64,000 nucleotides of DNA, from the IMG/VR virus record IMGVR_UViG_3300044695_006747, positions 1 to 64,000 of that record. One strand, given 5' to 3'. Position numbers and translations under genes: made by a program. Source of the stretch: a virus. Below are positions 30,604-37,981 of this stretch, piece after piece (position 1 is the first letter of the stretch; every line of letters begins with the position of its first letter). The notes beneath the pieces are model-generated. The model saw only the letters and a list, made by a program, of their open reading frames with translations, ran no database searches and was not told where the DNA came from.

Positions 30604-30919
30604 TAATTTCCGAAGCAGTTCCATTCTCTATGGCTTTTGATCCCACGTATTGAATTATACCACCAATAATGTTAGCTAAAGTTTCATTAGTCTGTGCTTC
30701 GACAAGCATATTATCCATGCTTAGATTTGTTTTTTCACCATTGAAAACCATAGTACCATCGCTTTTTGTTCCAAATTTGGCCAATACCACAAAACCTTTT
30801 ATATTTCCGTTCTGATCACCATTTACATGAAGATTCTCTATCCACCATTTATTAAATGTCACAATTTCTTCTGGCTCATTAGTAGAGGTTTGACTAGCTA
30901 CTATTACTGGTAGGCTCAT
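30596..30919 (-). CDS. Lone minus-strand small protein in the late cluster (107 aa)
   Basis: Reads MSLPVIVASQTSTNEPEEI. It is beta-rich at first (ENLHVNGDQNGNIKGFVVLAKF) and then helical. AGGAG lies 7-8 nt before the ATG. It is the only minus-strand gene among the late genes. It overlaps the end of the GT8-methyltransferase gene tail-to-tail by 8 nt. A perfect 8-bp inverted repeat (30943-30964) lies between its start and the next plus-strand gene. No family recognised; opposite orientation suggests independent control. Confidence 0.65.
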   Translation of the reverse strand: MSLPVIVASQTSTNEPEEIVTFNKWWIENLHVNGDQNGNIKGFVVLAKFGTKSDGTMVFNGEKTNLSMDNMLVEAQTNETLANIIGGIIQYVGSKAIENGTASEIIN

Positions 30920-30942
30920 AATCTTTCTCCTGTGTTATATCG

Positions 30943-30964
30943 GTGTATCTATAATAAGATACAC
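30943..30964. repeat. Perfect inverted repeat in divergent gap
   Basis: GTGTATCT, six bases (ATAATA), AGATACAC. It lies between two divergent starts and could be an operator or overlap the promoters. The inner ATAATA could also serve as a -10. Confidence 0.65.
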
Positions 30965-31022
30965 TGTGATTAATAATATTCTATCAAAAATTGGCCACTT
31001 ACTTTTTATAATAGGTAATAAT

Positions 31023-31541
31023 ATGGCATGGAAAGATGAATTAACCATTATGGTTAGAACTCTAGTTAATGATATTGGAGAAACATATACATACAGCGAC
31101 GAGAGAATACAACAGGTAATAGTTGTAGCAGCAAAATATGTTCAATTTGATGTTGTTTTGGACAATACCTACACAGTAAACGTGTCTGTTCCAGACATAT
31201 CTCCCGATCCAACAGACAATAATGATGATATTTTTATAGCATTAGTTAGCTTAAAGGCTGCCTGTATTGTTGATCAGAGTACCTTTAGGACCAAGTCTGC
31301 GATGGAGGGAGTAAGAGCATCTCTTGGTCCAGCCAGTCTAAGTGTTGCTGGACAAAGCGCCGCATGGAGAACAATGTTAGAGCTAGGACCTTGTGCAGCA
31401 TACGACGAATTAACATCTCATTGGGATGTTAAAGAAGCCACTGCTATTCGCGCTGTTCTTAGTCCGTTTGTTGGCAACAAGTTTGATCCTAGAAGTATCA
31501 ATACATATATTGATCCTAGAGCCAGAGATTTTTATAGATAA
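31023..31541 (+). CDS. Head-tail connector (neck) protein
   Basis: Start MAWKDELTIMVRTLVND; an ATG 57 nt upstream would reach into the divergent control region. About 172 aa. A helical N-terminal bundle precedes a central strand region (TVNVSVPDISPDP) and further helices (DIFIALVSLKAACIVDQ). The size, helix content and place before other neck genes fit the adaptor that sits on the portal. No sequence motif is decisive. Confidence 0.6.
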   Translation: MAWKDELTIMVRTLVNDIGETYTYSDERIQQVIVVAAKYVQFDVVLDNTYTVNVSVPDISPDPTDNNDDIFIALVSLKAACIVDQSTFRTKSAMEGVRASLGPASLSVAGQSAAWRTMLELGPCAAYDELTSHWDVKEATAIRAVLSPFVGNKFDPRSINTYIDPRARDFYR

Positions 31542-31555
31542 TACGGAGATATAAC

Positions 31556-31996
31556 ATGGCAGTTCAGTACAATTTTGAAATTGAAAAAGGATCTGTTTTT
31601 TATATCTCTTTTGAATATAGAGATGAAAATAATAATATTATTAACTTGACAAACTATTGTGCTAGGATGAGCATTCAGTCTGTTACAGACGGAGATAATA
31701 CAAAATTAACATATATTACAGATAATATTAATTCTAATTATAGTTTTACAATTTCTCCTGATCAGGGACTTATCACTTTACAGCTAGCAGCATCAACAAC
31801 GGAGGGTTTTGATTTCGCTAATGCTATTTATGATCTTGATCTTAAACTTCCAAATTCTCAATTTGTTGGAGCTGGTGATAATATAACTAGAATTTTATAT
31901 GGAAATATTAGTATGGTTTCTAGAAACGTTCCGGAACCAGAACCTTTTGTTTGCAACAATCTATCAGATCCAGATAACTGTATTTCTTGTGAGTAA
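31556..31996 (+). CDS. Paralogous beta-sandwich tail/fibre protein, copy 2
   Basis: 146 aa, related to the protein at 19639 along its full length: FEIEKGSVFYISFEYRD, NLTNYCARM, IYDLDL, FVGAGDNITRILYGNI. The C-terminal Cys-containing tail (FVCNNLSDPDNCISCE) is unique to this copy. It lies in the neck cluster, whereas its paralogue lies in the fibre cassette. Probably a small virion attachment protein. Confidence 0.65.
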   Translation: MAVQYNFEIEKGSVFYISFEYRDENNNIINLTNYCARMSIQSVTDGDNTKLTYITDNINSNYSFTISPDQGLITLQLAASTTEGFDFANAIYDLDLKLPNSQFVGAGDNITRILYGNISMVSRNVPEPEPFVCNNLSDPDNCISCE

Positions 31997-32004
31997 ATAT
32001 TATT

Positions 32005-32250
32005 ATGACAAGTAATCCAACTATTATTATTAGATCTACTCCTAGATATGTTTCTATAGTAGGAAATAATCCTAATATTTATCTGCCACCAGCTGCTGCT
32101 CCAACAGCAGAAAATAGCATAGGAGCACCAGGAGAATTAAGATATGATACTCAAGCACTATATGTCTGTGTGTCTAATAACTTTTGGAAAAAAATAGATT
32201 TGTTAAATTTTAGCGACCCTTTGGATACTATTGATGGCGGTGATATATGA
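32005..32250 (+). CDS. Small tail-associated protein (81 aa)
   Basis: Reads MTSNPTIIIRSTPRY. The segment GAPGELRYDTQALYVCVSNN, then FWKKIDLL, is a common short module at the base of phage fibres and tail-tip proteins. It ends DTIDGGDI and overlaps the next gene by 4 nt. It is likely a minor virion protein. Confidence 0.6.
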   Translation: MTSNPTIIIRSTPRYVSIVGNNPNIYLPPAAAPTAENSIGAPGELRYDTQALYVCVSNNFWKKIDLLNFSDPLDTIDGGDI

Positions 32251-32768
32251 CAGACTTTGCTTCTTTACTAGGACCATCTTTTAAAGGACTATTTAATAGT
32301 GCTATAGACGGAATACTAGACTCAAATGCACTATCTGTTGAGTGTAAGCTATACTATGATACAACAGACGCTATTTATTGTAATAATTGTGTATTTGATC
32401 CTATCCTAAATAAATCCTTTAATAAATATAATAGCACAGGACCACTTAATTTCCCAGAGGGCTCAATTTGTCCTGTTTGTGGAGGATACGGTAAAATATT
32501 ACATGACACCACAGAAAATATCTATATGGCTATGATATTTGACAGTAAATATTGGATGAATTGGGGACCAAACTTTATTAATATTCCGAACCTCGCCGCT
32601 CAAAGTTTATCTCCTATTAGTATGATGCCAAAAATTTTAAATTCTAGTAAATTAGTTATTGTTAATGTGGAACAGTATGATAATGGGTCGTACTCAAAGG
32701 CTGGTCAGCCAACACCTATGGGACTAGGAAACCATAATTATATTCTAACTAATTGGACAAGACCATGA
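32247..32768 (+). CDS. Neck/tail-completion protein with zinc-binding Cys (173 aa)
   Basis: The two pairs CNNC (near 47-50) and CPVC (near 72-75) could bind one zinc. The rest is mixed alpha/beta, with a central hydrophobic IYMAMIFDSKYWMN strand. The place between the connector and tail-terminator candidates suggests a head-closure or neck protein. No family assigned. Its stop overlaps the next start (ATGA). Confidence 0.55.
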   Translation: MTDFASLLGPSFKGLFNSAIDGILDSNALSVECKLYYDTTDAIYCNNCVFDPILNKSFNKYNSTGPLNFPEGSICPVCGGYGKILHDTTENIYMAMIFDSKYWMNWGPNFINIPNLAAQSLSPISMMPKILNSSKLVIVNVEQYDNGSYSKAGQPTPMGLGNHNYILTNWTRP

Positions 32769-33409
32769 ATATAACTTTAAAAATATTAGAAAGCGATAAA
32801 CAAATTAATCAATTAATATTAAATGAATTATCACAACAAATATCAAAAATTTTTTCAAAAAGCTCAAAAATTATTCTTAATAAAGTTAAAGAACTAATTA
32901 GATCAGTTATAGTCTCGCAACCAGAATATTCTGCTCTTAAAAGTGGATCATTGAGACTAGAGTTGGGCATACCAGACACGACGGTTGTTGACAATATAGT
33001 TTCATCGCTATCAAACACAACAAATATTGAACTAAAACCAATAAAAATATCTGGAAATAAATTGTCTGGAGGATTTTTAATAACATTCTTAGACGATGCA
33101 CAATTACAAAGTATTATTGATAGTCCAGATGGTATGGTAAACGATGCTAAGGGTTATTCTTTGCCATGGTTAAAATGGCTCCTGTCAGAAGGGGTCAAAC
33201 CAATAGTAAAAGGCTACAGCGTTAGAATAGGTCCAAACAGAGCCTCAAGAACAGGTATGGCTATCATGGTGAATTCAGCATCTTCGTGGAGTGTTCCTGC
33301 TCAGTTTGCTGGTAACAAAACTAATAACTGGATTACCAGAGCAATAGGAGATATTGAGGATAATAGAATATCCTCTATAATACAAGAGGAGGTAACCAAA
33401 AATCTATGA
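32765..33409 (+). CDS. Probable tail-completion/neck protein (214 aa)
   Basis: Start MNITLKILESDKQINQ, in an ATGA overlap with the previous stop; an ATG 12 nt earlier is less likely. A long N-terminal helix is followed by a charged beta region (GGFLITFLDDAQLQSII) and a basic C-terminal part with GYSVRIGPNRASRTGMAI. Position fits minor tail or neck proteins of siphoviruses. Its stop overlaps the next ATG. Confidence 0.5.
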   Translation: MNITLKILESDKQINQLILNELSQQISKIFSKSSKIILNKVKELIRSVIVSQPEYSALKSGSLRLELGIPDTTVVDNIVSSLSNTTNIELKPIKISGNKLSGGFLITFLDDAQLQSIIDSPDGMVNDAKGYSLPWLKWLLSEGVKPIVKGYSVRIGPNRASRTGMAIMVNSASSWSVPAQFAGNKTNNWITRAIGDIEDNRISSIIQEEVTKNL

Positions 33410-34371
33410 GCTGCGATATACCGGCCACATTTCATAATGTGCAATCATTAAACGACACATTCTATATTTCATCTGTGGAAGAAAATCTAAAAAGTTTTCT
33501 TGATTTTGGTTTTTTAAATATTGGTGGTTTTATTAATGTAAATATTCCTACTAGTGGATTATATGGTAATAATTTTCATGTATTAAAAAATACTACTGAT
33601 CCAGGATATACAGGGAATAAAGTTTGGCAAACGCCCAAAAAAAATTGGGTATGGGAATCTGGAATATCTTATAATGGATCATCTCCTAAAAATATTAGTG
33701 GAGTTATTGTTAATGGAGTAGGATATCCAGCACCAACAGGAAGTGGATCCGTAACATATTCTTTAGATTATGAAAATGGAAGAGTAGTCTTTAACTCATC
33801 TTTGACTACAGCATCATCCGTACAAATGGCATATTCTTACAGGTGGTGCAATGTTTTAAAATCTAGCGATAATAATGGATGGCAATATTTACAACAATTG
33901 TCATATCAGCCCAGTAATAGCATGAATACTAATAATAAAGGAGACAATGCTATATTGGCCAATCATAGATTACAAATGCCAGCTATAGTCATAGAAACCA
34001 CAGCTAAAAATAATGATATTCCTTACGAGTTGGGATCATTAGTATCTTATAGGCAACAGGACATATTATTACATATTTATACTGAAAATATAAATGATCT
34101 TAATAATATTATGGACATAATTAGATATCAAAAAGAAAAAACCATACAACTATACGATATAAAGAAAGTTGTCAATTCTGGTGTTTATGGATTAAATGCT
34201 AATGGATCTAAAAATTCAAATGCTTTAAATTATAGTCAATTAATTAATAATACTACTTTTCATTGGAATAAAATGTATATCAAGGATATCAGCTTCTTGG
34301 ACATTCAAAAAAACAACACTTCGAATAATTTCTGGTGTATAATTAGGTTAACTTCCGAAATTATCTTATAA
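33406..34371 (+). CDS. Probable tail terminator or tail-associated protein (321 aa)
   Basis: Mixed beta protein: MSCDIPATFHNVQSLN, VIVNGVGYPAPTGSGSV, then MPAIVIETTAKNNDIPYELG and QQDILLHIYTENINDLNNIM. The C-terminal half has the alternating pattern of joining proteins that cap the tube. The place right before the tube gene is typical for a terminator or neck-to-tube connector. No named family. Confidence 0.5.
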   Translation: MSCDIPATFHNVQSLNDTFYISSVEENLKSFLDFGFLNIGGFINVNIPTSGLYGNNFHVLKNTTDPGYTGNKVWQTPKKNWVWESGISYNGSSPKNISGVIVNGVGYPAPTGSGSVTYSLDYENGRVVFNSSLTTASSVQMAYSYRWCNVLKSSDNNGWQYLQQLSYQPSNSMNTNNKGDNAILANHRLQMPAIVIETTAKNNDIPYELGSLVSYRQQDILLHIYTENINDLNNIMDIIRYQKEKTIQLYDIKKVVNSGVYGLNANGSKNSNALNYSQLINNTTFHWNKMYIKDISFLDIQKNNTSNNFWCIIRLTSEIIL

Positions 34372-34390
34372 CAGTTCAAGGGGTTATATT

Positions 34391-35449
34391 ATGGCAAATA
34401 ATCGTATCTACTACGCTATTCAAGCTGTCAAAATGAAGCCATGCCAAACAAACGATGGCGGCACATCATATACATATGCAAGTACTGAAAGAGTACTTAG
34501 AGGTATTCAAAGTATTGGTATTACAAGTAATTTTAATCTTGAACAGGTTTATCAGCTTGGACAAGTTGAACTATACGATCAAGTAGAAGAAGTACCAGAT
34601 ATCGAAGTAACATTAAGCAAGGTAATTGATGGTACTCGTTTAGTTTATAACACTGCTAATGATGGTAGTGCTTATGGTAGTAGTAATGGTAAAAATCTAG
34701 CCGAACTAACAAATCGTAGATGCGACGTGGCTCTTGGTATTTGGGATGATACACGTTTTATCACTAGCGGTAGCGCTGATTATTATGTTGTTTGCACAGG
34801 TATGTATGTATCAGCAGTAACATATAACTTTGTTACCGATGGTAATCTTTCAGAAGATGTTACTCTAGTTGGTAATCATAAAAAGTGGAGCTTAGCTACT
34901 GGCGGCGGTATTGCTAGTTTTAGCAGTGGTATCGGAACCACAGCAGAAACCAAACGAGTTGCTCGTAGATGGTCATTAAGTAGAGAAAATACTTTACTAC
35001 CAAGTGGTACTGGTGGTGGTATCAGAGGCACATGGGGTAGCGGACTACACGTTAATAGCATGACACTGAGCACAACTCTTGGTCGTGAAGCTATCAACGA
35101 ACTTGGTCGTAGAACACCATATTATCGCTACGTATCCTTCCCAGTTGAAGTTACAGCAGAATTTGAAGTAACAGCAACAGAAGGAGATAATGTTGATGCT
35201 GATGACTTTGAAACACAAACAGGTTGCGAAGCCGCAAAAGCAACCAATTTAAGAGATCATGCAATCAAGGTTGTTGTTTGTGATGCAAACGTAACACCAG
35301 CAGCAACAGGTTATGTAATCGATCTTGGTACTAAGAATAAGTTAACTAGTGTTAATTATACAGGTGGTGATACTGGAGGTGGTAATGCTACGATAACATA
35401 TAGTTATCAAACATTCAACTTCTTTACAGTTGCTAGTCCAGCAGTATAA
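34391..35449 (+). CDS. Tail tube protein
   Basis: 352 aa. RIYYAIQAVKMKP, then LRGIQSIGITSNFNLEQVYQ, LGQVELYDQVEEVPDIEVTL is a signature of phage tube subunits: two beta-hairpin layers with an EQV-type helix, as in T4/HK97-type tubes. The middle loop (GGGIASFSSGIGTTAETKR) and the YYRYVSFPVEVTAEFEV strands fit a two-domain tube protein. More GC-balanced codons than neighbours, as for the capsid gene, suggest high expression. GGGG lies upstream of the ATG. Confidence 0.8.
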   Translation: MANNRIYYAIQAVKMKPCQTNDGGTSYTYASTERVLRGIQSIGITSNFNLEQVYQLGQVELYDQVEEVPDIEVTLSKVIDGTRLVYNTANDGSAYGSSNGKNLAELTNRRCDVALGIWDDTRFITSGSADYYVVCTGMYVSAVTYNFVTDGNLSEDVTLVGNHKKWSLATGGGIASFSSGIGTTAETKRVARRWSLSRENTLLPSGTGGGIRGTWGSGLHVNSMTLSTTLGREAINELGRRTPYYRYVSFPVEVTAEFEVTATEGDNVDADDFETQTGCEAAKATNLRDHAIKVVVCDANVTPAATGYVIDLGTKNKLTSVNYTGGDTGGGNATITYSYQTFNFFTVASPAV

Positions 35450-35493
35450 TAAGATATACATTAGTTAGCACAAGACAAAACAGGAGGACCAAA

Positions 35494-35643
35494 ATGGACA
35501 ACAATGAATATCTATTTACTATTATTGGTAAATTATATGCAGATATGCATAATGCTCAAAGGATTATAGAAGTTTTACAGACAAAAATTAAAGAAAAGGA
35601 TCAGGAAATTGTTGATCTTAAAAAGGATATAAAGAATTATTAA
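35494..35643 (+). CDS. Small coiled-coil protein (49 aa)
   Basis: Reads MDNNEYLFTIIGKLY, then a 30-residue coiled coil (QRIIEVLQTKIKEKDQEIVD) and ends KKDIKNY. The very strong ribosome site CAGGAGGACC lies before the ATG. It falls between the tube and the chaperone-like genes. It may be a small assembly helper; function unproven. Confidence 0.65.
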   Translation: MDNNEYLFTIIGKLYADMHNAQRIIEVLQTKIKEKDQEIVDLKKDIKNY

Positions 35644-35649
35644 TGCACA

Positions 35650-36681
35650 ATGGATCATTCGTTAGTATCTTTATTGATACACAGAATCGGCTCAGGAAAA
35701 TTTTATTTTACTCACAAAGATTGTGAATATGTTTTTTTACAGCCATCTAGCGATATAAAATATAGAGCCGAGTTAATATATCAAAATTATATAGAAGAAA
35801 ATAAATATAACTATAACTGGTATAAAGAAAATATTACTAAATTATTAATATATTTATCTCTATGGAATGATAGTGATCAAAAATATTTAGATGAATTAGA
35901 AAAAAAAATAGAAAATATTAAATTAGATATGTATTTAAGTAAACTTAATAAAGATAAAATTAAAAAGTATAAATCGGAACTTAGCAAAACTAAAGAATCC
36001 ATTAATAAATTACTTAATACAAAACATTGCTTGGACTATCTAACAATAGAGGATGCTGCTAGTAATGCCAAAAATGAATTTACTATGATTAATAGTATAC
36101 ATTTTAATAATAACAATCTAGATCGTGTTTTTTCTAAAAATATAAGTGATATATCGTATTCTCATTTTAATGAAATAGCGCTACATGTTGGATCTAATCT
36201 AATTTCAATTGAAGATTACAAAAATGTTGCTCGTAGTGAACAGTGGAAAGCTATTTGGAATAGTAATAAAAATAATCTTTTTAATAAAAGCGCTTATGAT
36301 TTATCAGATGAACAAAAAACACTAATTAGTATATCAAATATGTATGATAGAATTTATGAACATCCAGAATGTCCAGGAGACGACGTAATTAATGATGACG
36401 ATATATTAGATGGATGGATGATATATCAAAGAAACAAAGCTGATAAGATTAAAAAACAAAATAGTGCTCAAGAACTAGCTAATAAACATAAAAATGCTAA
36501 AGAAATTTTTGTTGTTGCAGATAAGGAGGATGTTAATGATATATTAGATTTGAATTCTAGTGTATCTTCATCTATTATAAAACAAAGACGTGGACTAATT
36601 AGAAACTCAAAAGAAGGTGTGGACGAGGTAAATCTGCCGGATGTGCAGATGGAACTGTTGCAAAAAATTAATAAAAGGTAA
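35650..36681 (+). CDS. Probable tail-assembly chaperone (343 aa)
   Basis: Mostly helical and highly charged, with many Lys, Asn and Ile, and a CPGDDVINDDDILDGWMIYQ segment. An equivalent acidic motif recurs in large-phage proteins encoded between tube and tape measure. Position suggests the chaperone that coats the tape measure before tube polymerisation. No frameshift site was seen at the end. Confidence 0.5.
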   Translation: MDHSLVSLLIHRIGSGKFYFTHKDCEYVFLQPSSDIKYRAELIYQNYIEENKYNYNWYKENITKLLIYLSLWNDSDQKYLDELEKKIENIKLDMYLSKLNKDKIKKYKSELSKTKESINKLLNTKHCLDYLTIEDAASNAKNEFTMINSIHFNNNNLDRVFSKNISDISYSHFNEIALHVGSNLISIEDYKNVARSEQWKAIWNSNKNNLFNKSAYDLSDEQKTLISISNMYDRIYEHPECPGDDVINDDDILDGWMIYQRNKADKIKKQNSAQELANKHKNAKEIFVVADKEDVNDILDLNSSVSSSIIKQRRGLIRNSKEGVDEVNLPDVQMELLQKINKR

Positions 36682-36687
36682 TTTATA

Positions 36688-37002
36688 ATGAACAATGATA
36701 AAATAAATTATGCTATACAAATAGCAGCCAAAAGACTAGAGACTACTATGATAGGAGCTTTGGCACGATTTGAAACAAGTTTTGGACACCTATGGGGACA
36801 TCATAAGGATTTTGAAGAAAAGCTCACTGAAAAAGAAGAATATTTCGATAATGTTTGGCAAGATTTAAGAAATAATATTCTTAATCATGGCAATAATCAA
36901 ATCCGCGGACTTCACACAGATTTGCAAAAATGTTTAACTGATAAACCAATAACAAAATATGAATATAAATTTAATACGAAAATAAAGGAGGACGATCAAT
37001 GA
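36688..37002 (+). CDS. Small helical tail-cluster protein (104 aa)
   Basis: Helical: NYAIQIAAKRLETTMIGALA, then HLWGHHKDFEEKLTEKEE. The stop overlaps the next ATG (ATGA), and the strong AAGGAGG site before it serves the downstream gene. It may act with the neighbouring chaperones. No family recognised. Confidence 0.6.
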   Translation: MNNDKINYAIQIAAKRLETTMIGALARFETSFGHLWGHHKDFEEKLTEKEEYFDNVWQDLRNNILNHGNNQIRGLHTDLQKCLTDKPITKYEYKFNTKIKEDDQ

Positions 37003-37898
37003 ATTCTAAAAACTTTACAGCAACAGTTGATGGTAAGAATATTGAGCTTACAGTAAGAACACCATCGTTACAAGATCAACGAGAGGGTCAAAAAGTTTAT
37101 AATCAGGCTTTCACAGATGCTATTAAAAGCAAGAGCGTAGTACGAGCAAAACTGGACGATCTATTACAAGAACAGGGCTTGTGGAACGACGAGAAACAGG
37201 CTAAGTTCACATCTCTGCAAAAAGAACTCTTAGACGGAGAAAAAAGACTAGCTAAGGGTGGTTTCGGTATTAAAGAGGCTAAATCATTAGCTTTGAAGAT
37301 GAGAAATGTTAGAGATGAAATAAGAGATCTAATTAGTGTTAGAACTAGTTTAGATAATCATAGTGCGGAAGGACAAGCAGATAATGCTAGATTTAATTAT
37401 TTAGTATCAGTCTGTGTGGTGTATAAAGATACTAATGAACCATATTTCAAGAGTTTGGAAGAGTATCTAAATAGCGCTGATAATCCAGTTGCTATGTTAG
37501 GTGCCCAAACACTGGCCACTATGGTTTATGGATTGGATAACAATTTTGAGAAAACATTACCTGAAAATAAGTTTTTACAAAAATATAAGTTTGTTGACGA
37601 AAAACTTAGACTTATAGATAAGCAAGGCAGATTAACAGATGCAGAAGGTCGCTTAATTGATGAAAAAGGCAGATACATTGATGAGCAAGGTAATTATGTT
37701 GACAAGTTTGGCAACAAGGTTGATAAAGATGGCGAGTACCTTATCGACGCCGAGCCATTCTTGGATGAGGATGGAAAGCCAATTATTCTAGAAGAAAATA
37801 AAGCACAAGCTAAGGAAGAGGTAAAACAGAATGAAACGACTGTTACTAAATCAGTGTCAGACACATCTGTTACTTCTAGCACCACAGTTGATTCCTGA
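36999..37898 (+). CDS. Tail-cluster protein with heptapeptide repeats (299 aa)
   Basis: N-terminal segment MNSKNFTATVDGKNIEL, then a helical middle. Residues 204-245 are six 7-residue repeats of the form RLIDEKG (R/N-x-x-D-x-x-G): LIDKQGR, LTDAEGR, LIDEKGR, YIDEQGN, YVDKFGN, KVDKDGE. An acidic tail (EPFLDEDGKP) and a Thr/Ser-rich end follow. The gene is last before the tape measure. It may be a tail-assembly chaperone; the repeat is unlike a coiled coil and more like a beta-turn or Ca-type ladder. Confidence 0.65.
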   Translation: MNSKNFTATVDGKNIELTVRTPSLQDQREGQKVYNQAFTDAIKSKSVVRAKLDDLLQEQGLWNDEKQAKFTSLQKELLDGEKRLAKGGFGIKEAKSLALKMRNVRDEIRDLISVRTSLDNHSAEGQADNARFNYLVSVCVVYKDTNEPYFKSLEEYLNSADNPVAMLGAQTLATMVYGLDNNFEKTLPENKFLQKYKFVDEKLRLIDKQGRLTDAEGRLIDEKGRYIDEQGNYVDKFGNKVDKDGEYLIDAEPFLDEDGKPIILEENKAQAKEEVKQNETTVTKSVSDTSVTSSTTVDS

Positions 37899-37928
37899 TA
37901 ATCTGATTATCAATTTTATATACAATAG

Positions 37929-37956
37929 CACCATATTATCTAGCGATAGTATGGTG
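37929..37956 (+). terminator. Hairpin before the tape measure gene
   Basis: CACCATA (37929-37935) pairs with TATGGTG (37950-37956), and TTATTTATTT follows. It is a weak terminator or pause; a possible promoter, TTTAGGATATAAT, lies directly downstream. Confidence 0.5.
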
Positions 37957-37981
37957 TTATTTATTTAGGATATAATTTATT

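Noticed and set aside
30943-30964. Late promoter of the GGTGTA type at the divergent gap
   Set aside because: The match comes from the perfect inverted repeat, so it cannot be counted as independent support.
34391-35449. Contractile sheath protein
   Set aside because: The length (352 aa) and the tube-type motif do not fit a sheath, and no other sheath candidate lies nearby.
36940-37002. Programmed frameshift between the two small genes before the tape measure
   Set aside because: The genes overlap as ATGA with a strong Shine-Dalgarno; no slippery heptamer was found near the end.
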